Assembly (NCBI RefSeq): GCF_963966145.1
Contig: NC_091048.1
Coordinates: 6,634,001-6,698,000, forward strand
Direction of reading: 5' to 3'
Source of the DNA: Tenebrio molitor
Lineage: Eukaryota > Arthropoda > Insecta > Coleoptera > Tenebrionidae
DNA length: 64,000 nucleotides
Under the pieces are notes generated by a model. The model was given only the letters and a program-made list of their open reading frames with translations. It did no database searches and was not told the origin of the DNA. Positions 45,901-57,336 of this stretch are shown in pieces. Position 1 is the first letter of the stretch; every line of letters begins with the position of its first letter. Position numbers and translations under genes: made by a program.

Positions 45901-48900
45901 ATTTGTCTCGTGTGCAGCTGTCTATCACAGAGTACAGGCAGAGGAAGAAGTTGAACAATAATGACAAAACTTCAATTGAAGAGCCCGTCAGTACGGAAGA
46001 GAATAATTCGTCGGAGTCGTTCAAGCCGTTACGTCCCAGGTCGGACAGCACTAGTAGTTGTACATCTATAACTTCGTCAGACGACGAAGCTCCTTCTTTA
46101 GAGTTATCTGGAAAAGGTGAGTTGTTTTTGTCACTGTGGTGGCTGGTTTATTGATTCGTGTTACGTCACATTTCACGCCTTAACTCTGTTCGCCAACTAA
46201 TCCTGTAATCGCCTAGTAAGATCTTCCATTTCCGTTGCTCTTCTGCAACACTGACGTAACAATTTTACAAAAATTGCATTTTTTCACGATCGGGAGTAGA
46301 AATCAACTTCTCGGATGTCAACGTCGTGACAGAAGTAGAGCATTTTCTCCCTAGGGAGTTTTCATTTTTTTGACAGTTGTGACAAAAATCTAATGGAAGT
46401 TTTCATTTTTTTTGACAGTTGTAACAAAAATCTAATTGTGTTGTCAAGGCAACTACTAATTCCATTAAATTCATCGAAAGATGACAACTCATTTGTCATC
46501 ATTTTTTTATTCTTAAAATTTGAGATTTTTGTGCTGTTTCTACTCCTTACCGTGAAAAAAATATTATATATATACTTCTGGAGAGAATGCTCATTTTTCC
46601 CTCGGTGCTTTGTAGCACCTCGGGCTTCGCCCTCTGGCTACAAACTGCACCTTAGTTAAAAACCATGCATTTCTCTCCCTCAATATATAATATACTATTT
46701 ATTTGCGTCGTTCATTTTTTTAGTGTGCGTTTTCAGTATTGATTTCTCACAATTTTATGTGTATGTGCTATTTAGGTTATGTAACATTAAATCATCTGCA
46801 ACACGTCACAAACATCTGTCCTGCTCGTGTTATTTATTTTTCTTTACCTTTCCTTTCGTATGTTTTCCCATTACGTTCCCCAATTCATTCACATGTCTTC
46901 ATCTATGAAAAGTACTGAGATTTTAAGTTATATCAAATACATATAGACTTTTTGATTCGTCGATAAAACTTTTAATCCAAAAAAATATGATACATTGCAA
47001 TCCAGTACTATAACAGTAATGATAATGCTAGTTCCAAAAATTCATCTATTCGCGTTATTTCGAAGGACCAGATTTGTCGCGATATCGTTTGCAGTTCCCC
47101 ACGCCAGTGGTAAGGCTAACGGTCATCATTTTAATACAGGGTTATTCTAAATGATTGTAGTCGAAGTAGGCCATGCCCATTTTTGCCGCTTTCATGTGAA
47201 CTGCCACTTTTTTTTTATTTATTTTTGTTAAATTAACGATTGAATCCAGAAATATTTAGTTGTCTTCCAATCAATTTTAAAAATATTGAGTTGTGAACGG
47301 TGTGTACTCACTTATTCACATCATTTTGATGTTTTTTTTTTTTATGTGGAGCGGAAACCATAAATTTTACATTAAGTTTTCACGCCGACTTCGACTACAA
47401 TCATTTAGAATAACTCTGTTTTAACTTAAATATTTGTCAAATTATTCTCTCGTTACGTACGTGATAAAAAAGCAGGTTACTTATCTTATTTGTTTTGTAT
47501 TTGTTTACGTAGAAATTTATACAGAATCAATAGAAAATTGAGCATTTAGATTTGCCCATTTTATAACTTTTTTTGTAGCAGTTTCATTATTGAAAATGAG
47601 TAAAGAATAATAAATCCAGACAATGCGGCCCAAAAATTTGGAATAATGTATAATATTTTCTTTCTGTTGAGCTTTCTGACAAGTGGTACAAATCAGTTTA
47701 ATTTTTTTAGAAGAAACATTTTTCGATATTTAATTTTTTTCGTAGATTTGGTTAGACTTAAATTTTGATTTATGCCCATCTACCATCGATGACCTTTGAA
47801 TGATTGTTTTCCCGATGTCGATTTTTATAACTGCAAGCAGGGCGATGATGAAATTTGCTCCTGTGTGAACGGACATTTTAAACGATTTGGAGCCTTTAAA
47901 GGGCTCGTCGAACAAAAAAACGTTGTATTCAACTCGTAAATTGAACTTTTTTGGCATGAGTGGGCCAGTTTAAAACGCGAATGAAACGAGCCAAAGAAAG
48001 CTCAATTTACACACGAGCTCGTTAAATAAACTACTATTACATAGGAACGTTTTAATAAGAAAATGATATTGAACAGGACTGAATTTAGACTGATTAATAT
48101 CAGCAAATGAAAAGAACTTACAAAACTTTGAAAACTGAAATATCAATAACTCAAAATGATCATTTTATAGTTTCTGGTTGGATTGCCCTCACTTCAGTCC
48201 GGATTCTTTCTTTCTGTTGCACAAGTACAGCTTTTCATATAATCCCATAAAAAAATCTACTGAGGTGAGATCGAAAGATTGTGCACGTCTTTATATTTTG
48301 CGTTCACAGTAGCTCCATTGTGAAACCAAAAACAGTACCACAACAGCTGAATAGCGATAGTGCAATTTACAGTTATCATGTTGGTACTGCCAGAATCTTC
48401 TAAAGTTTAGAGGATTCTGGCAGCGTTAGCCAGTACACGCTAATTCCCCAGAATTTTAAAATTTCTACTTTTGATTTAAAAATGGCCCAAAAAGTGCAAA
48501 AGATAAAAAAAATAGCATATTACATGCGTTTAATAAGAGGTATTGTTAAGAGGTATTGTCGCACTTGCTTCTTTGAAGCGCTCCCCGCTTCGCTCGTCGT
48601 ACCCCAAACACGCGCGTGCGCCAATACCCTTCTTATTAAACTTGTACCGTGTGAACAACAATTACTGTTCCAGTTGGCAATAAATTCTGGTGACTTTTAT
48701 GTCATGTTCCAATGAGAAAACCATTTTATTAGTAAAAGATTACAAAAACCAAAACGTTTAAATTTGAAATGTGTGCCAGCTGTCAATAATCTCAATAAAA
48801 CAAACCGAAATAGGTACAGTCGCGAGCAATAAATTTCGGTCGTCAAGGTCATTGTAAAACAGTCGTAAATATCATAACCTATCATCATGTTGTATGACAT

Positions 48901-51900
48901 TAATTGTCTTTTTTTTCTCTCATTTTTTGACACTTTGTTGACATGGGCATAATCAAGCAGGGAAAATTTTTAAATTTGTGACAATCTAACCAAATTTTGA
49001 AATGACATTGAAGACCAAAATGTATTGCTCGCGACAGTACAATTCAGTGTTGAAAATTTCATGTCAAATTTTTTATTGCCAACTGAAACAGTTACTGTTG
49101 CTCACTCGGTATAATAATATACATACTATTACAGTGTCTCCAAAGATATAGTGCAATTATGACTCCATTGCTGTTTAGCTTTTACCAATGCTTATTTAGT
49201 TTTTATAGCAAAAAATCATAAGACTTTCTTCTACTAGATCCTTGTCATCGACTGCATTGAGTTATAACAGTATCAGAGCCGGAAAGTGTCACTTAGTAAC
49301 ACCTACCGGACTGTTTTCCTTTTATACATCAAATCTGACATTGAAAAGTGAAAAAGTCAAAAAATATTCGATCTAGAAAAACAATAGCAACGGCCGTTGC
49401 CACAGGAAAAAAGGTGATGCTATTTTCACAATATAATGTGATTTTTTAATTTTTGAAATAAAATGATGCACAAGAGACTTCCAGTATGAAATAATAGTTA
49501 TTTTTGTATTAAGTGCGCAAAGTGATTGTTTTTTGTTGGGGCATGAGAGTGAGTTTTTGGTCGAGACCGTCAGGTCGAGACTTCAAACTCATTCGAATGC
49601 GCCAACAAAACAATCATCTTGCGCACGAAATACAAACACTATTTTTTCTACAACAGCATTTTAAAATTTTTGAATTTTTTAATTTTTGTAAAATTTTCCT
49701 TGGATGCTAAAATATTCGTCAAAAAGTTTCCTTGGGTGCTAAAATATAACTATTTTAGCATCCAAGGAAACTTTTTGACAAATATTTTTTCACTATCAAA
49801 AATGACATACTTTGCGACTTGATAACGATGCATAAATGTCACGTTTTTTTGACAGTTGTAGAAAAAATACATTACGATATACATCCGGTAGTACTTGTAA
49901 CAGGTACTCGTTTAGACATTCTAGACTCGGCTCCTAACGTCGCCTCGTCCATAATGTCTAACTCGTACTGTTACAAGTAACCTACCGGACTTATAACGTA
50001 AATTACTATTACGGTAATTGCATATAAGTAAAATTTAATAATAGTTAATACAAGCTGACAACCTAAATTTTCGACATGGTTATATCATATCTTTTATTTG
50101 TCACAAGAAACCACATAGGCACATAGCCTCCAACTTAACCAGAATTATGGCAACCTAGTAACGAATATCCCTAAATCCTTATTAAAGATTTTTTGTTTCA
50201 ATTCCGGAGTAAAATTGGAATTTCACCTTTAAAAATCGATATCTAATGAACCACCAGTCCAAAGGTCATACGTGGTGCAATTTGAATAAGACAATACGAA
50301 GAAGACAAAAACCAACATCTATATTCACGATAATTAACGAGGAAGTATCGTTCCATAAAAATGAGTTCGATTTTAGGAGAAATTATAAAATCCAAAGTAC
50401 TACGAAAAGCCTTGAAATGAAAAGTAATACGTACTAATCGATCAGATACAATGAAAGCTAGTTTAATATGTTACAGTAAGTGTTAAAAATGCATTGGAAG
50501 TTTTTTTCTCACTCGTGCCTTATGATAATGCCGGAACGATGTTCAAGTTCCCTTTTTGTGGATTATTTCAATTTACATAATTGAAACAAAGCTTTGTTAT
50601 GGCAATATTAAATAAGACGATTCAATCAACTCGTGTCCGCGGAGTACCGCCAGTGGCGTAACGACGGGGACGGGGCACATATGTTTCTGATCTTTGATGA
50701 AAATTAAAAGAATTTCAAGATTGTAGATTGACTTTTAAAACTAACCTTATTTTATACAATGTCAGCTTACTATTCACGATCAAATCAAGTAATTTCAAAG
50801 ATTTAGAACACAATAATTCACAGAGTAAACAGATTTTTACTTTGTTGTTTTGATTTAATAACACAAGCCTAACACGCGTTTTCACTATTTCACTGCCTGA
50901 AGCTTTCTATGCGAAACTGATCCTTAACAACCTGTCCCGTAGAAAAACACGTTTCTGCGCACGTGTACCATTCTTCCTGTATAAAGATCATCTTATTTAT
51001 GCGTTTGTCTAAAAGATTTCCTAGTTCAGTTTTTTAAAGGCTTTTTATGTTTTAAACGTAGCTCCGATTTTGACATTCATTTAGTGTCTAATTTTGCTAA
51101 AATAAAACGAATCCATTGTATGGCAAATTTTAAAAATCAACGTTTATCGCTTTTGAAATGTACTATAGTTGGCGCGGCGAACCACTGGAGTAATCACGAG
51201 ATGTTCACGTAATAATTCGTAGCGACGTTATGAAAAGCCTGATTTACGCTGCCTCGCCAAATTTTAGTTTTCTGCCGGGGGCGGTACAACGAGAGAGGTT
51301 TAGGTGTAACACGAGTCGCAATTATTTGAAAGCGGTAACAAAATGGCGTTATGGAACAAACTTTTTTTAACCGCGATAAAAAATATTTTGATCGAGATCG
51401 AGTAAAAATTATTACCAACAAAATTGTATTCCCACATGTTAAAATATTTACAAGACTCGCCCGCTAAAATGTAGAAGTTTTTTTTTTTTGCGGCAGCCTG
51501 TAATGTCGATAGTGAAACACACTGTATACAAACAAGATGCACGTTTAACAACAGGCAAATCAGAACTGAGAGCCTCATGTTTACATTTTCTCTAGGTTTT
51601 GTTTGTAACATTAAGGTAAAGAGCTGGAATAATGGACTTTTGAGTAGCGAGGGTGCCATTTCTAGGTAAATTAAGGGATTGACTGTGTCATTAGTACACA
51701 AAATACAAAATTTGTTTTACCGATGAATAAAAGTCGGTACTTATCGTGTTTACTGGAGAGACTCGGGTAGAATACATGAAAGTTTGTTCGTAGTGTCTTA
51801 AAAATACGACGAAACTGACTAAAATTTTTGCGGCGAAGAAAGTTACGTAAAGTTAGATTTTTCCAATTTTTGTTACATAGGAAAATATTATTTAAAATTG

Positions 51901-53028
51901 AAAGTAATGTGTGTACTTACCCTATTGGCCTGCAGATTCCCAGCTTAGGTGCATTGTCACAAAAGTCATTACAACGATTTCATGTTTATTACCACTAAAA
52001 TCTACCACGGAAATGATTTATTTTACATGAAAACATTCGTTCAACAAGTGGATTAACAACGCCGTGATAGGCTTGAATTTAGACTGAATCATTCAATATC
52101 AGATGAATCATCATTATTTTGTTTGTAATATACAGGTTGTTTTGTATTACGTTTTGATAATCTTGCTTTAGAATTAAATACACGCCGTAACGCTTTAGTA
52201 TACAATTACAACGAGACGCCGCGGAAAGTTTCTGAACTATCGAAACAAAAATATTCTCAAATTCGACTTGGTGTTATCACGCTTTCATATTTTTTGTTTG
52301 TTTTTGGATGCAGCTCCGTCGGCGTTCAATTCGGAGCCCACCGAACTGGAACGCCAGAGAGAAACGACAGCCCTGAGGATGAAGAAAGTCCTGGGTATCG
52401 CCGTAGACGACGAATCCAGAAAGCCGGGTAAGTTGCCGCCGACCCAGCTGGTGGGGCACAGTTTGTTACCGACTTTTCCGTCAGCATTAGACGTGGAAGC
52501 AATCCTGAACTGCGAACTCCCGCCGGTGGTGAAGACGATGCCGCCGAGTCCGAATTTCCCCATCCCGGGCAGCTGCGACGCGACCGGGCCGAAGTCCTCG
52601 CCGGGGGAGAGCGCGCCCCCCAATCCCGCATCGAAGAGTCCCGTCGGTTTCGTACCGCCCCTGGAACACGAACCGGCGGAGGCGGAATGCGAAGAGAACG
52701 AAGAAAAAGAGAACGACGACGGCGTCCAGCCGAACATGTTCTACACGCCCGACGAGGAAGAGCGGGGGACGGACGAGAACGCCCAAGGGGGGTACGAAGA
52801 GATCGATTCGGTGGATTACGTTCCGCCGTTTAACAATCCGATCTACCCCAACGACAGTAATTTTACCTCATACGCATCGGTCTTGGGTGAGTAGAGTCGG
52901 CGGTCGAGGAGTGGCGGATCTTACGGGGATGTGTTTCAGACGAGGAAGGTCGGTACGAGGGACGCAACCCTTCGCCGCCTCCGGACTTGGGGACAGGTAA
53001 CACGCCGTATCCCGGCCAGCAGACGTGA
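36976..53028 (+). CDS. upSET: upSET: PHD- and SET-domain chromatin protein (KMT2E/SETD5 family)
   Basis: Exons, all in phase: (36860-)36976-36991, 37043-37626, 37681-38429, 38644-38834, 38902-39139, 39190-39476, 39529-39695, 41122-41822, 43790-44193, 44257-44446, 44502-44677, 44737-44948, 45010-45277, 45332-45453, 45508-45861, 45918-46116, 52314-52886, 52940-53028; at least 1839 residues. The true start may lie upstream, since the frame is open from 36860. The PHD finger at about 588-635 is split by an intron (TRCICGFIHDDGYMIECDRC, then KVWQHVQCVV). The SET domain is at about 830-975 (VIELRGKYML, RFIRRSCKPNAELRHSIVKG). The family helix LSREERKLEAILRAIAQMEK is at about 1120. Drosophila upSET works with Sin3/Rpd3 deacetylase to limit open chromatin at active genes. 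RRSCKPN replaces the catalytic NHSCxPN, so no methyltransferase activity is expected. The acceptor at 43790 is the weakest join. Confidence 0.92.
39696..41121. other. upSET intron (1.4 kb) before the SET exon
   Basis: AT-rich; holds the MITE at 40651-40872. Nothing else recognised. Confidence 0.5.
40651..40872. mobile_element. Tc1/mariner-type MITE with TA duplication
   Basis: Left end CACTGCGCTGCAAAATTAAC and complement of right end CACTGCGCCGCAAAATTAGC pair over about 30 bp. TA flanks both sides (40649-40650, 40873-40874). It is 222 bp and non-coding. Confidence 0.88.
41823..43789. other. upSET intron (2.0 kb) after the SET exon
   Basis: Holds the MITE at 42041-42142 and a possible decayed transposon: CATTTATCCACAAT-type sequence at 42365 and an inverted counterpart at about 43305-43345 (GTTGCCACAT, TTTTCGTACATAG). 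The region between has an open frame (REDWKKLMGNLPIEDIPLPQ) that I cannot assign. Confidence 0.4.
42041..42142. mobile_element. Short MITE, about 100 bp
   Basis: CAGGGTTATTATAAAGGTTT at the left and the complement of ATAATAACCCTG at the right, with TTTCTAACATC arms, make nearly the whole element a hairpin. It resembles the ends of the MITE at 47137-47418. Confidence 0.85.
46580..46678. repeat. Hairpin repeat with CTCGGGCTTCGCCCTCTG tip
   Basis: Arms GGAGAGAATGC...TTTGTAGC and GCTACAAA...GCATTTCTCTCC pair imperfectly around a GC-rich tip. Confidence 0.65.
47137..47418. mobile_element. MITE with CAGGGTTATTCTAAATGATT ends
   Basis: The 31-bp left end (to GTAGTCGAAGT) is complemented at the right (ACTTCGACTACAATCATTTA, then GAATAACTCTG) with one mismatch. 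TA precedes the left end. Non-coding. Confidence 0.88.
47906..48038. repeat. Foldback family copy 3
   Basis: GTCGAACAAAAAAACGTTGT at the left, GTTTAAAACGCGAATGAAAC in the centre, CGAGCTCGTTAAATAAACTA at the right. The left arm is shortened. The upstream GAGCCTTTAAAGGGCTC belongs to the same unit. Confidence 0.8.
48528..48641. repeat. Hairpin repeat, 114 nt, CG-rich tip
   Basis: GTTTAATAAGAGGTATTG pairs with CAATACCCTTCTTATTAAAC across a tip holding CGCTCCCCGCTTCGCTCG and CACGCGCGTG. A 12-bp tandem duplication (AAGAGGTATTGT) extends the left arm. Confidence 0.7.
48817..49037. mobile_element. Tc1/mariner-type MITE, TA duplication
   Basis: Left end CAGTCGCGAGCAATAAATTT and right end (complement CTGTCGCGAGCAATACATTT) pair over about 25 bp between TA dinucleotides (48815-48816, 49038-49039). 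Its ends resemble those of the MITE at 55966-56323. Confidence 0.88.
49513..49626. repeat. Hairpin repeat, 114 nt, GGTCGAGACC tip
   Basis: GTGCGCAAAGTGATTGTTTT pairs with AAAACAATCATCTTGCGCAC; inner arms GTGAGTTTTTGGTCGAGACC and GGTCGAGACTTCAAACTCAT close on a 4-base loop. Confidence 0.8.
49709..49788. repeat. Near-perfect 80-nt hairpin
   Basis: Two 38-nt arms (AAAATATTCGTCAAAAAGTT... and its complement) with about two mismatches flank the loop TAAC. A half-copy of the arm, TTTTCCTTGGATGCTAAAAT, stands just upstream at about 49694. Confidence 0.85.
49884..49989. repeat. Hairpin repeat, 106 nt, CTCGGCTCC/CGCCTCG tip
   Basis: TCCGGTAGTACTTGTAACAG pairs with the 3' arm TGTTACAAGTAACCTACCGGA; inner arms TTTAGACATT/AATGTCTAA enclose a GC-rich tip. 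Confidence 0.8.
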
Positions 53029-54631
53029 ACTGAAGGAGCTTTAATTAGTTTAAGAGGGTGTGCAATTTCAATTTCATAAAACATATTTATTTAATTCAAG
53101 TATTAATACTAAGCACAGTGTGTATATAGTTGTTTTTATTTTTGGAGATTTATTTTTTAAAAACATAATATATGTTACTTGATAAATAGCAACGCGTAGG
53201 ACCAGTGACGAAGAGTTTTTTCTTTAAGAAATTCGTTCTTATTTTTGTGCTTTTCAGTTAGCAGTTTGGTTCATATTATTCGTTTTCATTGGTAATATAG
53301 TTTTTTTTTATATATTTTTGTAGATGATGATGATGGAAGTATGTACACTTTGTATATAATATATATATAATTGAATTTCTATTGCTAAGCAGGAATTAGA
53401 AAATTGTTAATTTTTTTTTTCGTTTATTGTGCAGCTTCAATCACTCTAATCAATACTCTCGAAAAATCTCACTTGTACATATTATAAAATAAAATTTGTA
53501 ATACTCGTGAGTTTGTGTCCAGTGATTGAACGTTCGGCACCGATGTACATGTAATAAAAGTACAAAATTATTTAAGAGGTGATCTCGTGTTTTAAAAATG
53601 TAGAACTTCTCTTTTATTAATTACAAATATAGTTTTCCTATAGTGTAAAAAATTGTTATTACATACATGTTGGGTTAAATAGGTGAATTTTCGAATAACC
53701 GTAGATGACAGTTGCTAGATTATCGTCGGATCCGATGATGCAAAACTTTTGTAATGTTTTCCATGTTGTTTCAGTTTCGGGCGGCTTCCGCGAGATGTAA
53801 TTTTGAAATGTCCTCAAAACATTTTTGAACAGAACAAACATCACTTGCGCTATTTGCGGAAGCCGCTCTGTACATATTACATTTATCATAATCTATGTGT
53901 AAATAAGTATATTTATATATGAATTTGTAAATTTCGTACTACAAACCCAGTGTAAGTTTTGTTTCAATAATGGCAAATTAAATTTTTCATTTTTGTTTAT
54001 TTAATTGTGTTCCAGCCGTTTCTTGCAATCGATTGAAAAGTCGGTTGCAACAAAGACTGTTCGAAATTTGTGGTATATGAAGTTCTTTGCGGTTGTTATT
54101 TATTTCAGTTACTGAAAATTGTACAAAATTTCTTAATAAAATTTGTTAAAAAGATATAAAAATAAATTTCTTACAATCAGTATTAATTCTATGAAACGTA
54201 CTGAAATAAATACCAACGCAAAGCGGTCTAAATTTGTCAATGAAATGTCAACGACTTTATTATTACATAAATTAACTATTTTAATATATAAATTAAATAA
54301 CATGGCTGTATATATAACTCGATGTTGGTACGAAAGTCGTACAATTATTAAATAAATTCATTAAAATTAAACTCACATTTTTTGTGCACGCAATCTTTGA
54401 CCCTAAGATCACCTGAAGCTGTTAAAACAATACTGCCGCGGGTTTAACCTCAAACCTGACGAATTAAAGAAATTGCGTTTAATTTTTGCACTCAAATGTT
54501 TTATTTTGATTAAAATGCAACAACTCGCAATTCATCGATTATATTAAACAGGAATTTTACAATCGAACTGCATACAACATAACTCATTAAAAAAACCCTA
54601 AAACTCTCCGACGAATCATCGTTACTCCCCA
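53029..54631. other. 3' region between convergent upSET and TOMM22
   Basis: AT-rich, with AATAAA-type signals for upSET at about 53487 and 53552. No further gene is seen. Confidence 0.5.
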
Positions 54632-55227
54632 TTATCGCTGCATCGGAGGCATTAAAGGCATACCGCCGCCGGATACAGCCGTGTTCGGCCCTAGTAGCAT
54701 CTGCAACACGACAATTAAAAATCGCCCCCTACACCTGGCCACTCGTCTTACTTGTTTTTGTTGGTTACGTTGCATTTCCTCCATTTGCGCCCTTTCTACT
54801 TCGAATATTACGGGGGCAAATAGGATGATCGAAGTACTAAAAACTATCCATAAAGCGTTCCTTGAGAAACCGTACACACTTTTCATACCGATCTGTGTAC
54901 TGACTGCTGCCGTATGTGTGGCATTACGAACAGATTCGGGAAACATTTCGGTGAGGCCCCAGAGTCGTTCTGCTAGTGTTTCATCCGGCTACAACACAGT
55001 TGGAAAGTGTGGGCGAAAGTGAGGTTATGTTGGAATTTTTTGGCAGGACTTGTGAAAAGTTGTGCCGCTTTGGGGACACTAAGCGTGCGGGGTTGAATTA
55101 CCTCTTCGTCGTAGTCCATTTCCAATTCGAGCTTTTTCTCAGGAGAATACTCCTTGCTGGGGGCATCCTGAGCTTGTGACCCTTCCTGTGATTCCATGCC
55201 GCTGTCGTTATCTTCAACTGGTGCCAT
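54632..55227 (-). CDS. TOMM22: Mitochondrial import receptor subunit TOM22
   Basis: Three exons (55102-55227, 54752-54988, 54632-54700), all phase 0, give 143 residues. The acidic N-terminus (residues 1-50) is the cytosolic presequence receptor part. It is followed by the family signature TLAERLWGLTEMFPESVRNA and GFSRNALWIVFSTSIILFAP, the single tail-side transmembrane segment (about 86-104), then VIFEVERAQMEE and the intermembrane-space end LLGPNTAVSGGGMPLMPP. TOM22 is the central organiser of the outer-membrane TOM complex. The length matches animal orthologues (142 in human). Confidence 0.96.
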
Positions 55228-55864
55228 AAGATAAAAAGTGTGTTAATTGCTATACTAACTGATCTGAGCTCGGATTTTAGCTGTTTTTTTAATGTTTAGC
55301 AAAATTTCCACTGTACTCAAGAACGACAGTAGGTATTCAAGCGCTGTGCGCATGTGTCGAATTGTTGTTCCTTATCCTTATATCGGATCTGATTTTTGTA
55401 GATGCACGAAACAATCCCTTTTGTATAATATCGACTGATTTTCTACTTACCGGTTTAAAATGAATTTAAAAGTGAGGCGTTACAAGTTTCGTTTCATGAA
55501 AATTTGAATGAAAAATGACATGTTGAAGTTCAAAACTTTGAAAGGTGGCGACATTGATTTTTCACAAATTTAAAAGATTTTTTGAATTCGTATTGTTGGC
55601 AACAGGAGCAAAGTTGCAGCAACGTTCAAAACTGTGGTTCAAAATGTCAAAAAGAGTAAAAAGGTTTCCTAGTGTTTTTGTGGTACTTAAGTAAATGTAC
55701 GATCACAAGTTGTCTTACGCTTGAAGGTTCTGAATTAATTTGTTCAAATTTTAAATCAAATCAAATCGGTTGTTTTATAAAGTTACTAGTTTATTTTGCA
55801 ACCCTTGTTGAAAACAGAACCAGCTTTATAGTGGGTACAGGTTGCAAAGACACACTTGTCTATT
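55228..55864. other. Intergenic, includes TOMM22 promoter
   Basis: Nothing recognisable beyond the expected promoter next to the start codon. Confidence 0.4.
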
Positions 55865-56460
55865 GCAACAGCACTTTTATGGCATTAGTCATTTGAAATT
55901 ACTTCAAAACTGTACCTAAGATGGAAAATATTCAATCCAAACTATGATTTTCTGGTCCCTTTGTACTATGGCGGACAATAAATTTAGGCCGGCAAATTTC
56001 TGACATTTCAAAAAAGTCAATGCAAGCGACCATTTATTGTCATTATGACTGATGTGTCAGTTTGTCAAACTGAAGATTTTCAAGCTGTTTGGCGTTTCCT
56101 TCGCCCTTTTTGTAACTTACAGATCATGACGCACTGGCATAACTGATTTGTAGTAGCACTTCTCTCTGGTGCACGCTTCTTTTCCCAATTTTAATTTTGA
56201 TTATCGCTGTCACGATGACAAGAATGACAAAAATCGTAAATGGGGTTAGTTGAACATAATGCCAGCTTCACATTTTGATGTCAAGCCAATGACAGGCCGA
56301 CCTAAATGTATTGTCCGCCATAGTAAAGTTAACTCAAGGTGCAAAAAACCACTTTGCATTTGCAACAGCACTTTTATGGCATTAGTCATTTGAAATTACT
56401 TCAAAACTGTACCTAAGATGGAAAATATTCAATCCAAACTATGATTTTCTGATCCCTTTG
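55865..56460. repeat. 99-bp direct repeat bracketing a MITE
   Basis: GCAACAGCACTTTTATGGCA begins copies at 55865-55963 and 56362-56460, which are almost identical (one GG/GA difference). The left copy stops exactly where the MITE at 55966 starts. Confidence 0.9.
55966..56323. mobile_element. Tc1/mariner-type MITE, TA duplication
   Basis: Left end CTATGGCGGACAATAAATTT and right end (complement CTATGGCGGACAATACATTT) pair over about 27 bp; TA at 55964-55965 and 56324-56325. It is 358 bp and non-coding. Confidence 0.9.
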
Positions 56461-56742
56461 TGCCTTTGTTTGGTTCAAAAATATGAAAAAAATGCTGTTG
56501 CAAATGACAAGTGGTTTTTTGCAACTTGAGTCAACTATACCTTTGCAACCTTTACCAACTTTAGATCTTTCGGCCAATGAGCAAAAAATCTTTCGGCGCG
56601 TGAAGTTCCAATTTTTAAAATTCTAGATGATTAAATTAATATAAAATAAAAGATGGACGATAATTTCGACAGTGTTAGAATTTGAGAATTTTGATAAATT
56701 TCACAACTTGTCAAAATGAAACCTCAAGCTAATTTTAAACAT

Positions 56743-56920
56743 CGTCGAACAAAAATAGTAGTTTATTTGACGAGTTTGTGTGTAAATTGGACCTTTTTTG
56801 GCACGTGTGAGCCATTTTAAAACGCGAGTGAAACGAGCGTTTTAAAGGCATACGAGTGCCAAAAAAGGCCCAATTTACACACCAACGAGTTGAATACAAC
56901 GTTTTTTGGTTCGACGAGCC
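56743..56920. repeat. Foldback family copy 4
   Basis: In inverted orientation: AATAGTAGTTTATTTGACGA, then the centre ACGCGAGTGAAACGAGCGTT, ending GAGTTGAATACAACGTTTTT, then GGTTCGACGAG. The arms pair almost throughout, GTGTGTAAATTGG with CCAATTTACACAC. Confidence 0.88.
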
Positions 56921-57037
56921 CCTTAAAAGCTCCAAATTGTTTAAAATCTTTAAAATTAGCGTGACGTTTCGTTTTGACAAGTCGTGACATTTACCAAAAT
57001 CCGTTCACATATGAGAAAATTCTCAAATTCTGACAGT

Positions 57038-57180
57038 GTCGAACCAAAAACCCTTGTATTCAACTCGTTCGTGTGTAAATCGGGCTCTTTATGGCACGCG
57101 AGTGTAACGAGCGTTTTAAAGGCCCACGAGTGCCACAAAGAGCCTAATTTACACACGAATTCGTTAAATAAACTACTATT
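57038..57180. repeat. Foldback family copy 5
   Basis: GTCGAACCAAAAACCCTTGT to TCGTTAAATAAACTACTATT, with the centre GCGAGTGTAACGAGCGTTTT. It lies 118 bp from copy 4, and sequence between them (AAAATTCTCAAATTCTGACA) recurs inverted before copy 4 (56670-56695). Confidence 0.88.
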
Positions 57181-57336
57181 GCTGCCCTTCCAAATTAATG
57201 GAAAGCCCGCTTTTTTTTTTTTGTTAGAAAGGGGCAAAGGGGCTTGTTAACAGTTTATTAGAATTTACAACAAAACATTCTTCAATAAGAAAATGGTACT
57301 CGGATGGATGAATTGAAATATTTTCATACTGATGTA

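Larger units (their letters stand above)
46117..52313. other. upSET 6.2-kb intron, repeat-rich
   Basis: This intron separates the last two coding exons from the rest. It holds a 47-bp tandem duplication at about 46350-46440 (TTTTCATTTTTTTGACAGTT), at least four long hairpins, two MITEs and one foldback copy, listed separately. From 50000 to 52300 I see no gene or clear repeat. Confidence 0.6.
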
